The notes under the pieces: generated by a model
What the model was told of the DNA's origin: nothing
What the model saw: the letters and a program-made list of their open reading frames with translations, nothing else
The model's database searches: none
Shown: positions 8,048 to 16,233 of the stretch, in pieces
Numbering within the stretch: position 1 is the stretch's first letter
Layout: every line of letters begins with the position of its first letter
Assembly: GCA_903925275.1 (NCBI GenBank)
Contig: CAIYES010000239.1
Location: 1-32,882, forward strand
Source: an uncultured Bacteroidales bacterium
GTDB taxonomy: Bacteria; Bacteroidota; Bacteroidia; Bacteroidales; FEN-979
Reading direction: 5' to 3'
Length of the DNA stretch: 32,882 nt
Made by a program: the position numbers and the translations under genes

Positions 8048-10021
8048 TTGCTGCCTTCCATTAAAAAATTGTTGAATATTTCCGGCAAGCCACGGCAGAT
8101 CATATACTACCTGTTGATTGGAATGGTTGGTTTTGCGTTATTGGCATTCCTGCTCCGTACCCAAATGGCTTCCTGGTATCTGCACCATCGCGTCGACCGT
8201 TTCAATAAGGAAAACCAAGCCACATTGGCAATTTCCAGGGTGAAGATCCAGGGACTCGCTTCCATCCTGCTCACCGGTGTCAGCCTCAAACCCGACAAGG
8301 GAGATACTCTGTTGAAGGTCGATTCGGCCTATGCTTCTATCGGCATCCTGAAGCTATTTGCCGGTCGTATCGTATTGCATAATGTGAGGTTGATCAACAC
8401 CACGGTTCTGCTCGAAAGCCATGACAGTGTTTCAAATTTCAGGTTTCTGCTGCATGGTCATCAGGACAGGGCAGATACTGTTACCCGACAAGTCAGTAAT
8501 GCTGCAGCCATTGACCGGTTGTCGGGCTTCATCTTTGATAAGATCCCCCTTTCGCTCGACATCCGGAATTTTAACCTGATCAATGTTGATGAAGGGCACC
8601 GCCTTAAGGTCCACATCAGTCAATTCACGCTGACTGACCATTATTTCAGATCAACAGCAGAGATTAACGAAGACAGCATTGCTGCTAAATGGATAATGGC
8701 AGGTAAAATGGATAACAACAACCGGGTAGCGGAATTCCGCCTTTATTCGGCAGACACTGCGAAAGTGGCCATCCCGTTTATTGGTTATAAATGGCATACG
8801 ATGGTGGACTTTGATACGCTTGCATTCAGCATTGCCATGCATGAAGGCACCATAGACCTGTCTCAGATCAGTGGTTTTGCCTCGGTGAGCGGACTACGGG
8901 TCGATCACCGAAAAATTGCCTCAGGTGCCATAACATTCGAAAAATTATCGATCAATTATCAGATTAACATCGGTAAGGATTTTGCTGAGCTTGACAGTGT
9001 AACCCGGATTACCTTCAACAGAATCGATATTCACCCCTACCTGAATTACCGTGTAGGACCAGGGAAGCAGATCACATTACGGATAAATAAACCACAATTT
9101 CCGGCACAGGATCTCTTCTCCTCATTCCCGCAAGGGCTTTTTACAAATCTTGACGGAATCCGTGTTAAAGGCAACCTGTCGTGGCATCTCGATTTCTTTG
9201 TTGATCTGGCAAACCCTGATTCATTGCGTTTTGAGACCTCACTCGACCGGCACCAATTTAGCGTATTATCTTATGGAAATGCCGATTTTACCAAAATAAA
9301 CGAACCTTTTCCCTATACGGCTTACGACCACGACCTGCCGGTGCAAACCTTTATGGTTGGACCGGAGAATCCCAATTTCCGCACCCTTGATCATATATCA
9401 CCTTATCTTCAGTATGCCGTGCTTACCTCCGAAGATGGGGGCTTTTATCAGCACCGGGGTTTTCTTCCCGATGCATTCCGCGAATCGATCATCACCAACA
9501 TAAAGGATCACCGGTTTTCCCGCGGGGGAAGTACCATCAGCATGCAATTGGTGAAAAATGTATTTCTCAGCCGGAATAAAACCATCGCCCGCAAATTAGA
9601 GGAGGCGCTGATCGTATGGCTCATTGAAAACCAGGGTCTGAGTACCAAAGAACGGATGTATGAAGTGTATCTCAACGTCATCGAATGGGGGCCGATGATC
9701 TATGGTGCCAATGAAGCCGCACGTTTTTATTTCAGCAAAGATGCCGCTAAACTCACCCTGGCCGAAGCTATTTTTATGGCATCCATCATCCCCCGCCCCA
9801 AATGGTTTAAATACTCTTTCGATGAGAATGGACATCTTCGTGAATCGAATGCAGGATTCTACCGTTTGGTATCGGAAAAAATGTTGAACAAAGGTTGGAT
9901 CACGGCTTCGGATGCCGAAAAACTGATTCCCGATGTCGAATTAAAAGGCCCCGCCAGGCTGCAACTGAAACAACCTGATTCGATACCTGCTGATTCCCTT
10001 GATTTTCAGATCCCGGAATAA
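8048..10021 (+). CDS. Peptidoglycan glycosyltransferase (GT51) with AsmA-like periplasmic region
   Basis: A 657-aa inner-membrane protein. A single helix spans about residues 18-36. Residues 55-125 (ISRVKIQGLASILLTGVSL to HNVRLINTTVLL) closely resemble the AsmA N-terminal pattern, and beta-rich sequence continues to about 430. Residues 445-625 are a GT51 domain that polymerises lipid II into glycan strands: SEDGGFYQHRG with catalytic Glu462, GGSTISMQLVKNVFL, RKLEEAL with the second acidic site near Glu519, KERMYEVYLNVIEWG, and AEAIFMASIIPRP. No transpeptidase domain follows, so it is a monofunctional glycosyltransferase. The start appears to be TTG 8048; the next in-frame ATG lies within the membrane helix. 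It follows the Omp85 gene by 35 bases and is probably in the same operon. The AsmA comparison is by eye. Confidence 0.85.
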   Translation: MLPSIKKLLNISGKPRQIIYYLLIGMVGFALLAFLLRTQMASWYLHHRVDRFNKENQATLAISRVKIQGLASILLTGVSLKPDKGDTLLKVDSAYASIGILKLFAGRIVLHNVRLINTTVLLESHDSVSNFRFLLHGHQDRADTVTRQVSNAAAIDRLSGFIFDKIPLSLDIRNFNLINVDEGHRLKVHISQFTLTDHYFRSTAEINEDSIAAKWIMAGKMDNNNRVAEFRLYSADTAKVAIPFIGYKWHTMVDFDTLAFSIAMHEGTIDLSQISGFASVSGLRVDHRKIASGAITFEKLSINYQINIGKDFAELDSVTRITFNRIDIHPYLNYRVGPGKQITLRINKPQFPAQDLFSSFPQGLFTNLDGIRVKGNLSWHLDFFVDLANPDSLRFETSLDRHQFSVLSYGNADFTKINEPFPYTAYDHDLPVQTFMVGPENPNFRTLDHISPYLQYAVLTSEDGGFYQHRGFLPDAFRESIITNIKDHRFSRGGSTISMQLVKNVFLSRNKTIARKLEEALIVWLIENQGLSTKERMYEVYLNVIEWGPMIYGANEAARFYFSKDAAKLTLAEAIFMASIIPRPKWFKYSFDENGHLRESNAGFYRLVSEKMLNKGWITASDAEKLIPDVELKGPARLQLKQPDSIPADSLDFQIPE

Positions 10022-10036
10022 TGATCTGGGTTTTTT
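10007..10036 (+). terminator. Possible intrinsic terminator after the GT51 gene
   Basis: CAGATC (10007-10012) pairs with GATCTG (10023-10028), giving a 6-bp stem with a 10-base loop. GG and a run of six T follow (10031-10036). The stem overlaps the stop codon of the GT51 gene. The stem is short, so confidence is moderate. Confidence 0.42.
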
Positions 10037-10074
10037 AATGGTAAACTTATCAAGATGAACACAAAACAAAATTA

Positions 10075-10104
10075 CTTGCGTATTTAAGGATATTCTTAAT
10101 TTTG
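10075..10104 (+). promoter_or_regulatory. Promoter of the MFS transporter gene
   Basis: TAATTTTG (10097-10104) is an exact TAnnTTTG -7 box. CTTG (10075-10078), 18 bases upstream, is a three-of-four match to the -33 TTTG. The expected transcript start near 10111 lies about 15 bases before ATG 10126. Confidence 0.55.
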
Positions 10105-10125
10105 CTTTACTAAAAAATAATTTCA

Positions 10126-11274
10126 ATGAAAAACAGCAACTCTTTTTCCAAATTACTTCCTGTACTTTTCGGGTTCTTTATCATGGGATTTGTCGATGTG
10201 GTTGGCATTTCCACCAACTATGTTAAGCAGGATTTTGCCTTGAGCGATTCGCTGGCAAATCTTTTACCCATGATGGTGTTTCTCTGGTTTGCTGTATTTT
10301 CTGTGCCCACCGGGTTGCTGATGAATTCGATCGGACGTAAAAAGACCGTCGTCCTCAGTATGGCCATCACCTTTGTGGCCATGCTTGTTCCGTTAGCCGC
10401 CTATAAATTTGAGATTGTATTGATTGCTTTTGCACTATTGGGAATTGGAAACACCATCCTCCAGGTATCATTGAACCCGCTATTGTCGAATGTAGTCCGG
10501 GGCGACCTGCTCACCAGCAGTCTTACCTGGGGACAGTTCACCAAAGCAATCGCTTCGTTTCTTGGCCCGGTCATTGCCGGTTTTGCCGCGGTAACCTTAG
10601 GAAATTGGAAGATGCTGTTCCCGATATTCGCCGTGATTACCCTGGCATCTTCCCTATGGCTGATATTTACATCGATAGAAGAGCAGCCGGTTGAAGGGAA
10701 AACCTCCTCCTTTGGCGGTTGTTTCGCTTTGTTAAAGGATACCACCATCCTGATGTTCTTCCTCGGGATCATCTGCGTGGTTGGGATCGATGTCGGGTTG
10801 AATATTACCGTTCCGAAATACCTGATGGAACGGTGCGGCATTCCGCTGGAACAGGCAGGTTGGGGCACTAGTCTGTATTTTATTGCCCGTACTGCAGGAA
10901 CTTTCATCGGCGCCATTCTCCTGATCAGATTTTCACCACGCAAATTCTTTATACTAAGTATGGTAGTGGCCCTTGCAGGAATGCTGGTCATGCTCACCAT
11001 GCATAACCTGTGGGCAATTCTGGTCCTTGTATTTGTGGTGGGCTTTGCAGTTGCCAACGTATTTTCCATCATCTTCTCGGCTGCCCTGCAGAAGAAACCC
11101 GAACGTGCCAACGAAATTTCCGGGCTGATGATCATGGGTGTTGCAGGTGGTGCTGTCATTCCTCCCCTGATGGGGGTTGTTTCCGATGCCATGGGACAAG
11201 TCGGGGGTCTGGCAGTCCTGCTGGGTGCAATGGTTTACCTGTTGTTCTGTGCTTTTAGCCTGAAGAAGGTATAA
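10126..11274 (+). CDS. MFS transporter, FHS/FucP-like sugar permease family
   Basis: A 382-aa protein with about 12 hydrophobic segments, of the major facilitator superfamily. The opening FGFFIMGFVDVVGISTNYVKQDF and the phrase ILQVSLNPLLSNVV resemble the fucose/glucose-galactose-proton symporter (FHS) group common in Bacteroidetes. The MFS loop 2-3 signature is present as NSIGRKKT (residues 67-74). Asp24 lines up by eye with the proton-coupling Asp of FucP, but the FucP Glu of ETAANPY is replaced by Gln113. The substrate and even the coupling are therefore uncertain. The gene has its own promoter and sits alone between the GT51 gene and a 378-base gap. A sugar or sugar-derived substrate is likely but not shown. 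Confidence 0.8.
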   Translation: MKNSNSFSKLLPVLFGFFIMGFVDVVGISTNYVKQDFALSDSLANLLPMMVFLWFAVFSVPTGLLMNSIGRKKTVVLSMAITFVAMLVPLAAYKFEIVLIAFALLGIGNTILQVSLNPLLSNVVRGDLLTSSLTWGQFTKAIASFLGPVIAGFAAVTLGNWKMLFPIFAVITLASSLWLIFTSIEEQPVEGKTSSFGGCFALLKDTTILMFFLGIICVVGIDVGLNITVPKYLMERCGIPLEQAGWGTSLYFIARTAGTFIGAILLIRFSPRKFFILSMVVALAGMLVMLTMHNLWAILVLVFVVGFAVANVFSIIFSAALQKKPERANEISGLMIMGVAGGAVIPPLMGVVSDAMGQVGGLAVLLGAMVYLLFCAFSLKKV

Positions 11275-11652
11275 CAGAAAAAAGTTATCAACATTCCTTT
11301 CACCTTTCATTCTTTTCCGGATTAAGCATTATCAGGTTTCGGACTGAGCAGGTTGAGATGTGTTTTGTGGCGTGTCATCATGGCCTTTTTGACAAGCCTC
11401 AATAAATATCTCGAAATTGTTGCCTTTTCCTTGACAGCATCTTATATTTACACCTGTTAATGAAGTCACATTATGCTCAGACTGAATCTGACTGTTAGTT
11501 GTTTTAACTTTTTTTTATGAGCTGTTAGCGTCTGTTTCTGAATGAATAGAGATATAATCATAATGAAATATCCAATGAAACCATGTTCAGGCAAACCTTA
11601 CATGACAATCATGGATATTTTAGGTGATAATTAAAAATGAAATTGTCAGCAT
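11275..11652. other. Intergenic region before the seven-gene envelope operon
   Basis: These 378 bases hold no convincing ORF, hairpin terminator or RNA gene. TATATTTA (11443-11450), with TTGTTG 20 bases upstream, is the best promoter-like site, but it differs from the consensus at one position of the -7 box and lies 200 bases before the ATG. The region is A/T-rich, and the operon promoter very likely lies in it. Confidence 0.5.
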
Positions 11653-13461
11653 ATGAAAGATGGTGTGATATTTCTCTTTGTCATACTACTGAAAATCAGT
11701 ACTGTAAATGGCCAGGTTTCCATCAGTTCCACCAACGATGCTGCTGATCCTTCAGCAATGCTCGAGGTAAAATCAACCGTTAAGGGTTTTCTGGTTCCCC
11801 GTATGACGGCGGCTGAGCGGGATGCCATAGCCAGCCCTGCCACCGGGCTGCTGATCTTTTGTACCGACAACCAGCAATTTTACAGTAACCAGGGCACATC
11901 CATCGAAAAAAACTGGGTTATGGTGAACAGTCAATGGATTTCCACCGGATCCGACATTTATTTCAACACCGGAAATGTGGGAATCGGAACTTATTCGCCA
12001 GGGGCCAGGCTGCATGTTGCAGGAAACGCTATCGTTAATGGTACTGCGGAAGTAATCGGAAAACTTTCAACAACACCTTCTTCATTTTCAGGCTCAGGAT
12101 TTCTCCTGCCACATGGATCTGCCCCTTCGGCACCGGTTAACGGCGATTTATGGACTACGTCCAGTGGTCTTTATGCGCGGATCAGTGGAATGACAATTGG
12201 TCCTTTTGGCACAGGCAACGGCAACGGTACTGTTACCAATGTTTCTGCCACATCGCCATTGATAAGTTCAGGGGGAACAACGCCCGATATCTCAATTCCG
12301 AAAGCCTCCTTGCTTTCAAACGGATATCTCAGTGCGGCTGATTGGAATACTTTTTCCAACAAGGTCAATACGGTTTCAGCAACTTCTCCTTTATCCAGTT
12401 CAGGCGGGACATCCCCGAATATAACCATTTCCCAGGCATCTAACATCAATAGTGGCTATCTGACCTCTTCCGACTGGATTACATTCAATGGGAAAGAGAG
12501 TGTTTTAACATTTTCCTCCCCATTGTCGAGAGTTGGCAATACAATTTATTTACCGGCTGCATCTGCTTCACTCAACGGATACCTTTCCAGTTCGGATTAT
12601 TCCAGACTTCATGGAACAGCCGGCAGTGTTTTATTTTTCGATGGAAGCGGAATACAGCAAAACGCGGCTTCCTTTTTCTGGAATAACAGCAATAACCGCT
12701 TTGGGATTTTGACTAATAGCCCGGCGGCATCATTTTGTGTCGGATCGGGCTCCGAGTTTCAGGTTGCATCCAATGGGAGTTGCTCGGCAACGGTCAATTC
12801 AACCGGCGCTGCATTCGCCGCCACAAATTCCAGTGCTTCAGGAACAGGGATTATATCGTTTGGACAAGGTACTTCGGCATTTGATCAATCAACACCTTCC
12901 GGAGGGGCTTTTAAAGGGACTACGTTTGGGGTTTATGGTGAAGCTGTTTATTATGCGACCGGAGGACGTTTTGGCGGATATTTCTACACCAGAAAAAGCC
13001 CCACCGAAAGTTCCTATGCTTATGTTGGCGGTTATATCGGCGGAATTGCAAAAACTATTTACGGAGTTGGTTATACAAGTTTAATGGTTCCATCCCCGGA
13101 AGGAGGGAATGTTGATATGTTTGGCCAGGTAGCCCCTGAAATTTTGGTGAATGATTATGGTACAGGCACACTGGTCAAAGGCTTTTGCCATATTGTGATT
13201 GATCCCGTGTTCTCAAATAATATTATTTCCACCAAGGATCACCCGATAAAAATTTTCATTCAGCTGGAAGGTGACTGCAATGGCGTATATGTTACAAATA
13301 AATCCGTTTTTGGTTTCGATGTAATTGAACTGAAGGGGGGCGTCTCCGATGTAAGTTTTTCATGGTCCATTACGGCGAATCGCAAGGATGTCATTAACAA
13401 AGATGGTTCAATATCATCAAAACATATCGGGGTTCGTTTCCCCAAATCCGTTATTGATTGA
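11653..13461 (+). CDS. Secreted tail-fibre-like repeat protein
   Basis: A 602-aa exported protein with a signal peptide (residues 1-20, ending TVNGQ). Residues 22-125 form a head common in Bacteroidetes surface proteins (AMLEVKSTVKGFLVPRMTAAER, then GNVGIGTYSPGARLHVAG). A module of about 40 residues, VSATSPL.SSGGT.P.I.I.(A/S)S...GYL...DW.TF..K, occurs at 198-237 and 241-281 and in degenerate form at 285-321; it resembles phage tail-fibre repeats. The C-terminal region (HIVIDPVFSNNI, then IFIQLEGDCNGVYVTNKS and SFSWSITANRK) looks like a terminal domain shared by such proteins. Such repeats usually form trimeric fibres in phages; a surface fibre here is inference. It is the first gene of the operon, and the next gene starts 21 bases on. 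No T9SS sorting domain is seen. Confidence 0.8.
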   Translation: MKDGVIFLFVILLKISTVNGQVSISSTNDAADPSAMLEVKSTVKGFLVPRMTAAERDAIASPATGLLIFCTDNQQFYSNQGTSIEKNWVMVNSQWISTGSDIYFNTGNVGIGTYSPGARLHVAGNAIVNGTAEVIGKLSTTPSSFSGSGFLLPHGSAPSAPVNGDLWTTSSGLYARISGMTIGPFGTGNGNGTVTNVSATSPLISSGGTTPDISIPKASLLSNGYLSAADWNTFSNKVNTVSATSPLSSSGGTSPNITISQASNINSGYLTSSDWITFNGKESVLTFSSPLSRVGNTIYLPAASASLNGYLSSSDYSRLHGTAGSVLFFDGSGIQQNAASFFWNNSNNRFGILTNSPAASFCVGSGSEFQVASNGSCSATVNSTGAAFAATNSSASGTGIISFGQGTSAFDQSTPSGGAFKGTTFGVYGEAVYYATGGRFGGYFYTRKSPTESSYAYVGGYIGGIAKTIYGVGYTSLMVPSPEGGNVDMFGQVAPEILVNDYGTGTLVKGFCHIVIDPVFSNNIISTKDHPIKIFIQLEGDCNGVYVTNKSVFGFDVIELKGGVSDVSFSWSITANRKDVINKDGSISSKHIGVRFPKSVID

Positions 13462-13482
13462 AAACATCTGACAAGAAAACGT

Positions 13483-14832
13483 ATGAAAAACTGGTTACTT
13501 GTTTTTACAATCCTAAACATCAGTATTTCAACCATTGCAAATCCTGAGATCACAGAAGTTTATACGGTTTCTGTGGCAATTAACGACACTGTATGCAGGG
13601 ACAGCAGCGTGTGTTTTAGTGGCGTTCCTTTTAACCTGAATCTTTTATGCAGACCTGCCGGCGGGGTTTATTATGGTTCACCGGCTATTCTTGGAGATCA
13701 ATTTAACCCGATCACAGCAAATATCGGATCAAACATGGTCTACCATGGTTTTGTAACTGGGATTGATACAATCGAGTGTTGTTCATTTGTTATTTCGGTC
13801 ATTGATACGGTCTTTCCTGCAGGAATTATCAATGGATCCGGTAGTGTTTGCATAGGAGAAACTGAAACCTACAGCATTGACCCCATTGCAAATGCAAATT
13901 CCTATTCATGGAGTTTTTCCGGTTCCGCAATTGAGGATAGTATCACAAATACACCTTCAATATCTTTATTTTTCGATAATGCGTTTACCTCCGGGTCTTT
14001 AAACGTGCAGGGAATAAACGACTTGTGTGCAAATCCCGGAATGGTATCAACTAATTTTTTTATCAACATAAATGCACGCCCGGCGGCTACAATAAGAAAT
14101 GTTAACGATACCATCACTATAACAGATAATCTTTGTAAAAAAGCCCGTATTCATTATTATGTAGTTGAACCGTTTAAGCGTTACAAATGGGCGGTTCAAA
14201 ACGGTAAAATTTTAACAATTGACACTTCGCGCAATGTTACCATCGATTGGGATACCGTAGCAGGCAGTAGTTCTTTGACAGTTACCGTGGAAAATGAATC
14301 AGGATGTTCGGGGTCCTCTGTACGGCAGGTGAACATTATGAACGGAACTGCGCCCGACCCCTCAGTTATCTGGCTGTTTGGTTACAACATGCTTGTATGC
14401 AGCGATTCTTTGATAAATTCGTACCAATGGTATAATGATAATGCATTGATACAATATGCCACCAATCGTTATTTTCTGGCCGATACGAACAATAGAAACT
14501 GTTATTATGTGCAAACCTGCATTGATGCCTGCTGCAACATGTCCGACCCTTATTGCTTTTTCAACCCCTCTGCCATCGACGATTTAACCCGTCGTACAAT
14601 CCGGATTTTTCCGAACCCTGCGGGTGAAAAAATTCAAATCAGGATAGACTTAGCCAACGGTCATAATGGTCGTGTTAGTATTTTCAACCAATTTGGCGCA
14701 ATGGTAAAAGAGATGTATGTCGCCTCCGGCGATTTTCAAATTGATTTGTCATTGCTACCTCGCGGGTTGTACTATATCAGATACCTCAATGAATTGGATG
14801 GGGTGTTTATATCGAAGATCATTAAAATCTAA
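13483..14832 (+). CDS. Cys-rich T9SS cargo protein with PKD-like domain
   Basis: A 449-aa protein with a signal peptide (about residues 1-20). A C-terminal type A sorting domain spans the last 77 residues or so: IRIFPNPAGEKIQI, VSIFNQFGAMVKEM and LPRGLYYIRY. The middle has Ig/PKD-like beta segments (GSGSVCIGETETYSIDPIAN, SYSWSFSGSAI) used in adhesins and extracellular enzymes. It has about 15 cysteines, including a cluster CYYVQTCIDACCNMSDPYC before the sorting domain, which suggests disulfides after export. No catalytic motif is visible, so it is likely a structural or adhesive surface protein. It is second in the operon, 5 bases before the next gene, so it is probably co-produced with the barrel and TssR-like proteins. 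Confidence 0.82.
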   Translation: MKNWLLVFTILNISISTIANPEITEVYTVSVAINDTVCRDSSVCFSGVPFNLNLLCRPAGGVYYGSPAILGDQFNPITANIGSNMVYHGFVTGIDTIECCSFVISVIDTVFPAGIINGSGSVCIGETETYSIDPIANANSYSWSFSGSAIEDSITNTPSISLFFDNAFTSGSLNVQGINDLCANPGMVSTNFFININARPAATIRNVNDTITITDNLCKKARIHYYVVEPFKRYKWAVQNGKILTIDTSRNVTIDWDTVAGSSSLTVTVENESGCSGSSVRQVNIMNGTAPDPSVIWLFGYNMLVCSDSLINSYQWYNDNALIQYATNRYFLADTNNRNCYYVQTCIDACCNMSDPYCFFNPSAIDDLTRRTIRIFPNPAGEKIQIRIDLANGHNGRVSIFNQFGAMVKEMYVASGDFQIDLSLLPRGLYYIRYLNELDGVFISKIIKI

Positions 14833-14837
14833 GAAGC

Positions 14838-16223
14838 GTGAAGAAGTCCATAGTGTTTTGGTTGCCAGGATTGTTCTTTCTGGTGTTTTCAACAATTCGC
14901 CTTGGCGCACAAACTAAAGCAGACACCTTCGGGAAAATAGAGAAATTCCTTCAGGATTATCAGGATTTTTCTGCTTTGGGAAGATCCGGAAGTCCTTACA
15001 TTGATGAAGCTACCATCAGCTCGTTTAAAAACCTTTTTGAAATGGATGCGAACCTTTTCTGGGATCTTTTTAAGACCGAATCACAGCGGATCAATTACCT
15101 GCTGACTGTTGAGGAATATACAGATAGTGTTCAGCGGGTTTATGCCGGAAAGAAACCGGTTATTTCTTATGGGAAACATCATATTGCAATAAATGCGAGC
15201 GGAAAAACTGCGATTGCTTACCTGCACAAAACAAACAATGTTCCGGGTAAAAAGGATTCCAGGGATTTCAAGCTGAATAAAACAGGGTTGAACCTTCGAC
15301 TCCTTTTTAATATCCGGGAAGACACCATCTTAATTCAAAACATTACAGAAGATACACGACTTACCAGAATCAGAAACCTGAGCATTGAAGGTTGTTATAA
15401 TTTCGTAAGTAAAATTTCAGGCAGTTTCTTCGAAAATCCGGTATCTGCAATAAACCCCGAACTTACATCAGGCTATACCATTGGAAATCAAACAGGTTTT
15501 AACATTGGTGTGAATATGGATTTCCGGATAAACAGAAAAACACTTGATGGGCTTCTTATCAATGTTGGATTATTGTATTCGAGGACTGACGCTACTGTAA
15601 ATATAAATAATTATGTGAACTCATACCGTCAATCATTTGATCCTGATACAAATCCTTTCGAAATCTCTGTTTTTGACAGAACACCCGGGATCAGGGAGAA
15701 AATATCCCTCATGGGGTTTTCCATACCGGTTACGCTAAAATGGTATGTGTTGCACCGGTTTTATTTGAAAGCCGGTCCTCAGTTCAGCCTGTTTTCAGGG
15801 ACTTCGCAAGTTACCTACACTTTATCGCATACAGGAGGAGGTAAATGTCTGTTAATTAATGAAAATTCCCTTCCAGCAAATGAACAAAAGTGGTTTTACC
15901 TGGATGAGCAACATGAGATGGCTGATGCACAATATGGTTTTTTCAGAAACAGGGAATTTGCAGGATCATCAACCATCAGCCTGACCACCCTGAATGTAGC
16001 AGCAGTTTTTGCGATTGGTATTGAAGCAAGATTCAAAAAAATCGTTATCGGGATTGAGCCGTGGCTGACCCTGGGTTTAACGAATCTTACAGGAACATCA
16101 GGGGTTGAGGATTACAAATTGTACCCAGAAACAGTTTATAGCAGCTTTTTGCAAACCTTTAGATCACAAAAATTAAATACAGTCGGGCTCAAACTAATCA
16201 TAGGCAAAATGTTTACCAGGTAA
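14838..16223 (+). CDS. Outer-membrane beta-barrel protein with N-terminal helical domain
   Basis: A 461-aa protein with a signal peptide (residues 1-25, ending RLGAQ). The N-terminal region (about 28-170, FGKIEKFLQDYQDFSALGRSG, SSFKNLFEMDANLFWDLF) is helical and resembles an NTF2/SnoaL-like fold by eye. The C-terminal half (about 205-461) has alternating beta strands, such as GFSIPVTLKWYVLHRFYLKAGPQ and LNTVGLKLIIGKMF, typical of a small outer-membrane barrel. The start is GTG 14838, five bases after the upstream stop, giving MKKSIVFWLPG. Its place between a T9SS cargo gene and the TssR-like gene suggests an outer-membrane component of the operon's machinery. No specific function is known to me. 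Confidence 0.75.
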   Translation: MKKSIVFWLPGLFFLVFSTIRLGAQTKADTFGKIEKFLQDYQDFSALGRSGSPYIDEATISSFKNLFEMDANLFWDLFKTESQRINYLLTVEEYTDSVQRVYAGKKPVISYGKHHIAINASGKTAIAYLHKTNNVPGKKDSRDFKLNKTGLNLRLLFNIREDTILIQNITEDTRLTRIRNLSIEGCYNFVSKISGSFFENPVSAINPELTSGYTIGNQTGFNIGVNMDFRINRKTLDGLLINVGLLYSRTDATVNINNYVNSYRQSFDPDTNPFEISVFDRTPGIREKISLMGFSIPVTLKWYVLHRFYLKAGPQFSLFSGTSQVTYTLSHTGGGKCLLINENSLPANEQKWFYLDEQHEMADAQYGFFRNREFAGSSTISLTTLNVAAVFAIGIEARFKKIVIGIEPWLTLGLTNLTGTSGVEDYKLYPETVYSSFLQTFRSQKLNTVGLKLIIGKMFTR

Positions 16224-16233
16224 TTTAACAACT

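Noticed and set aside
10401-11192. 263-aa minus-strand ORF opposite the MFS gene
   Set aside because: It is a shadow of a well-supported MFS transporter; its translation is Thr/Arg/Pro-rich without any domain, as expected from the antisense of membrane helices.
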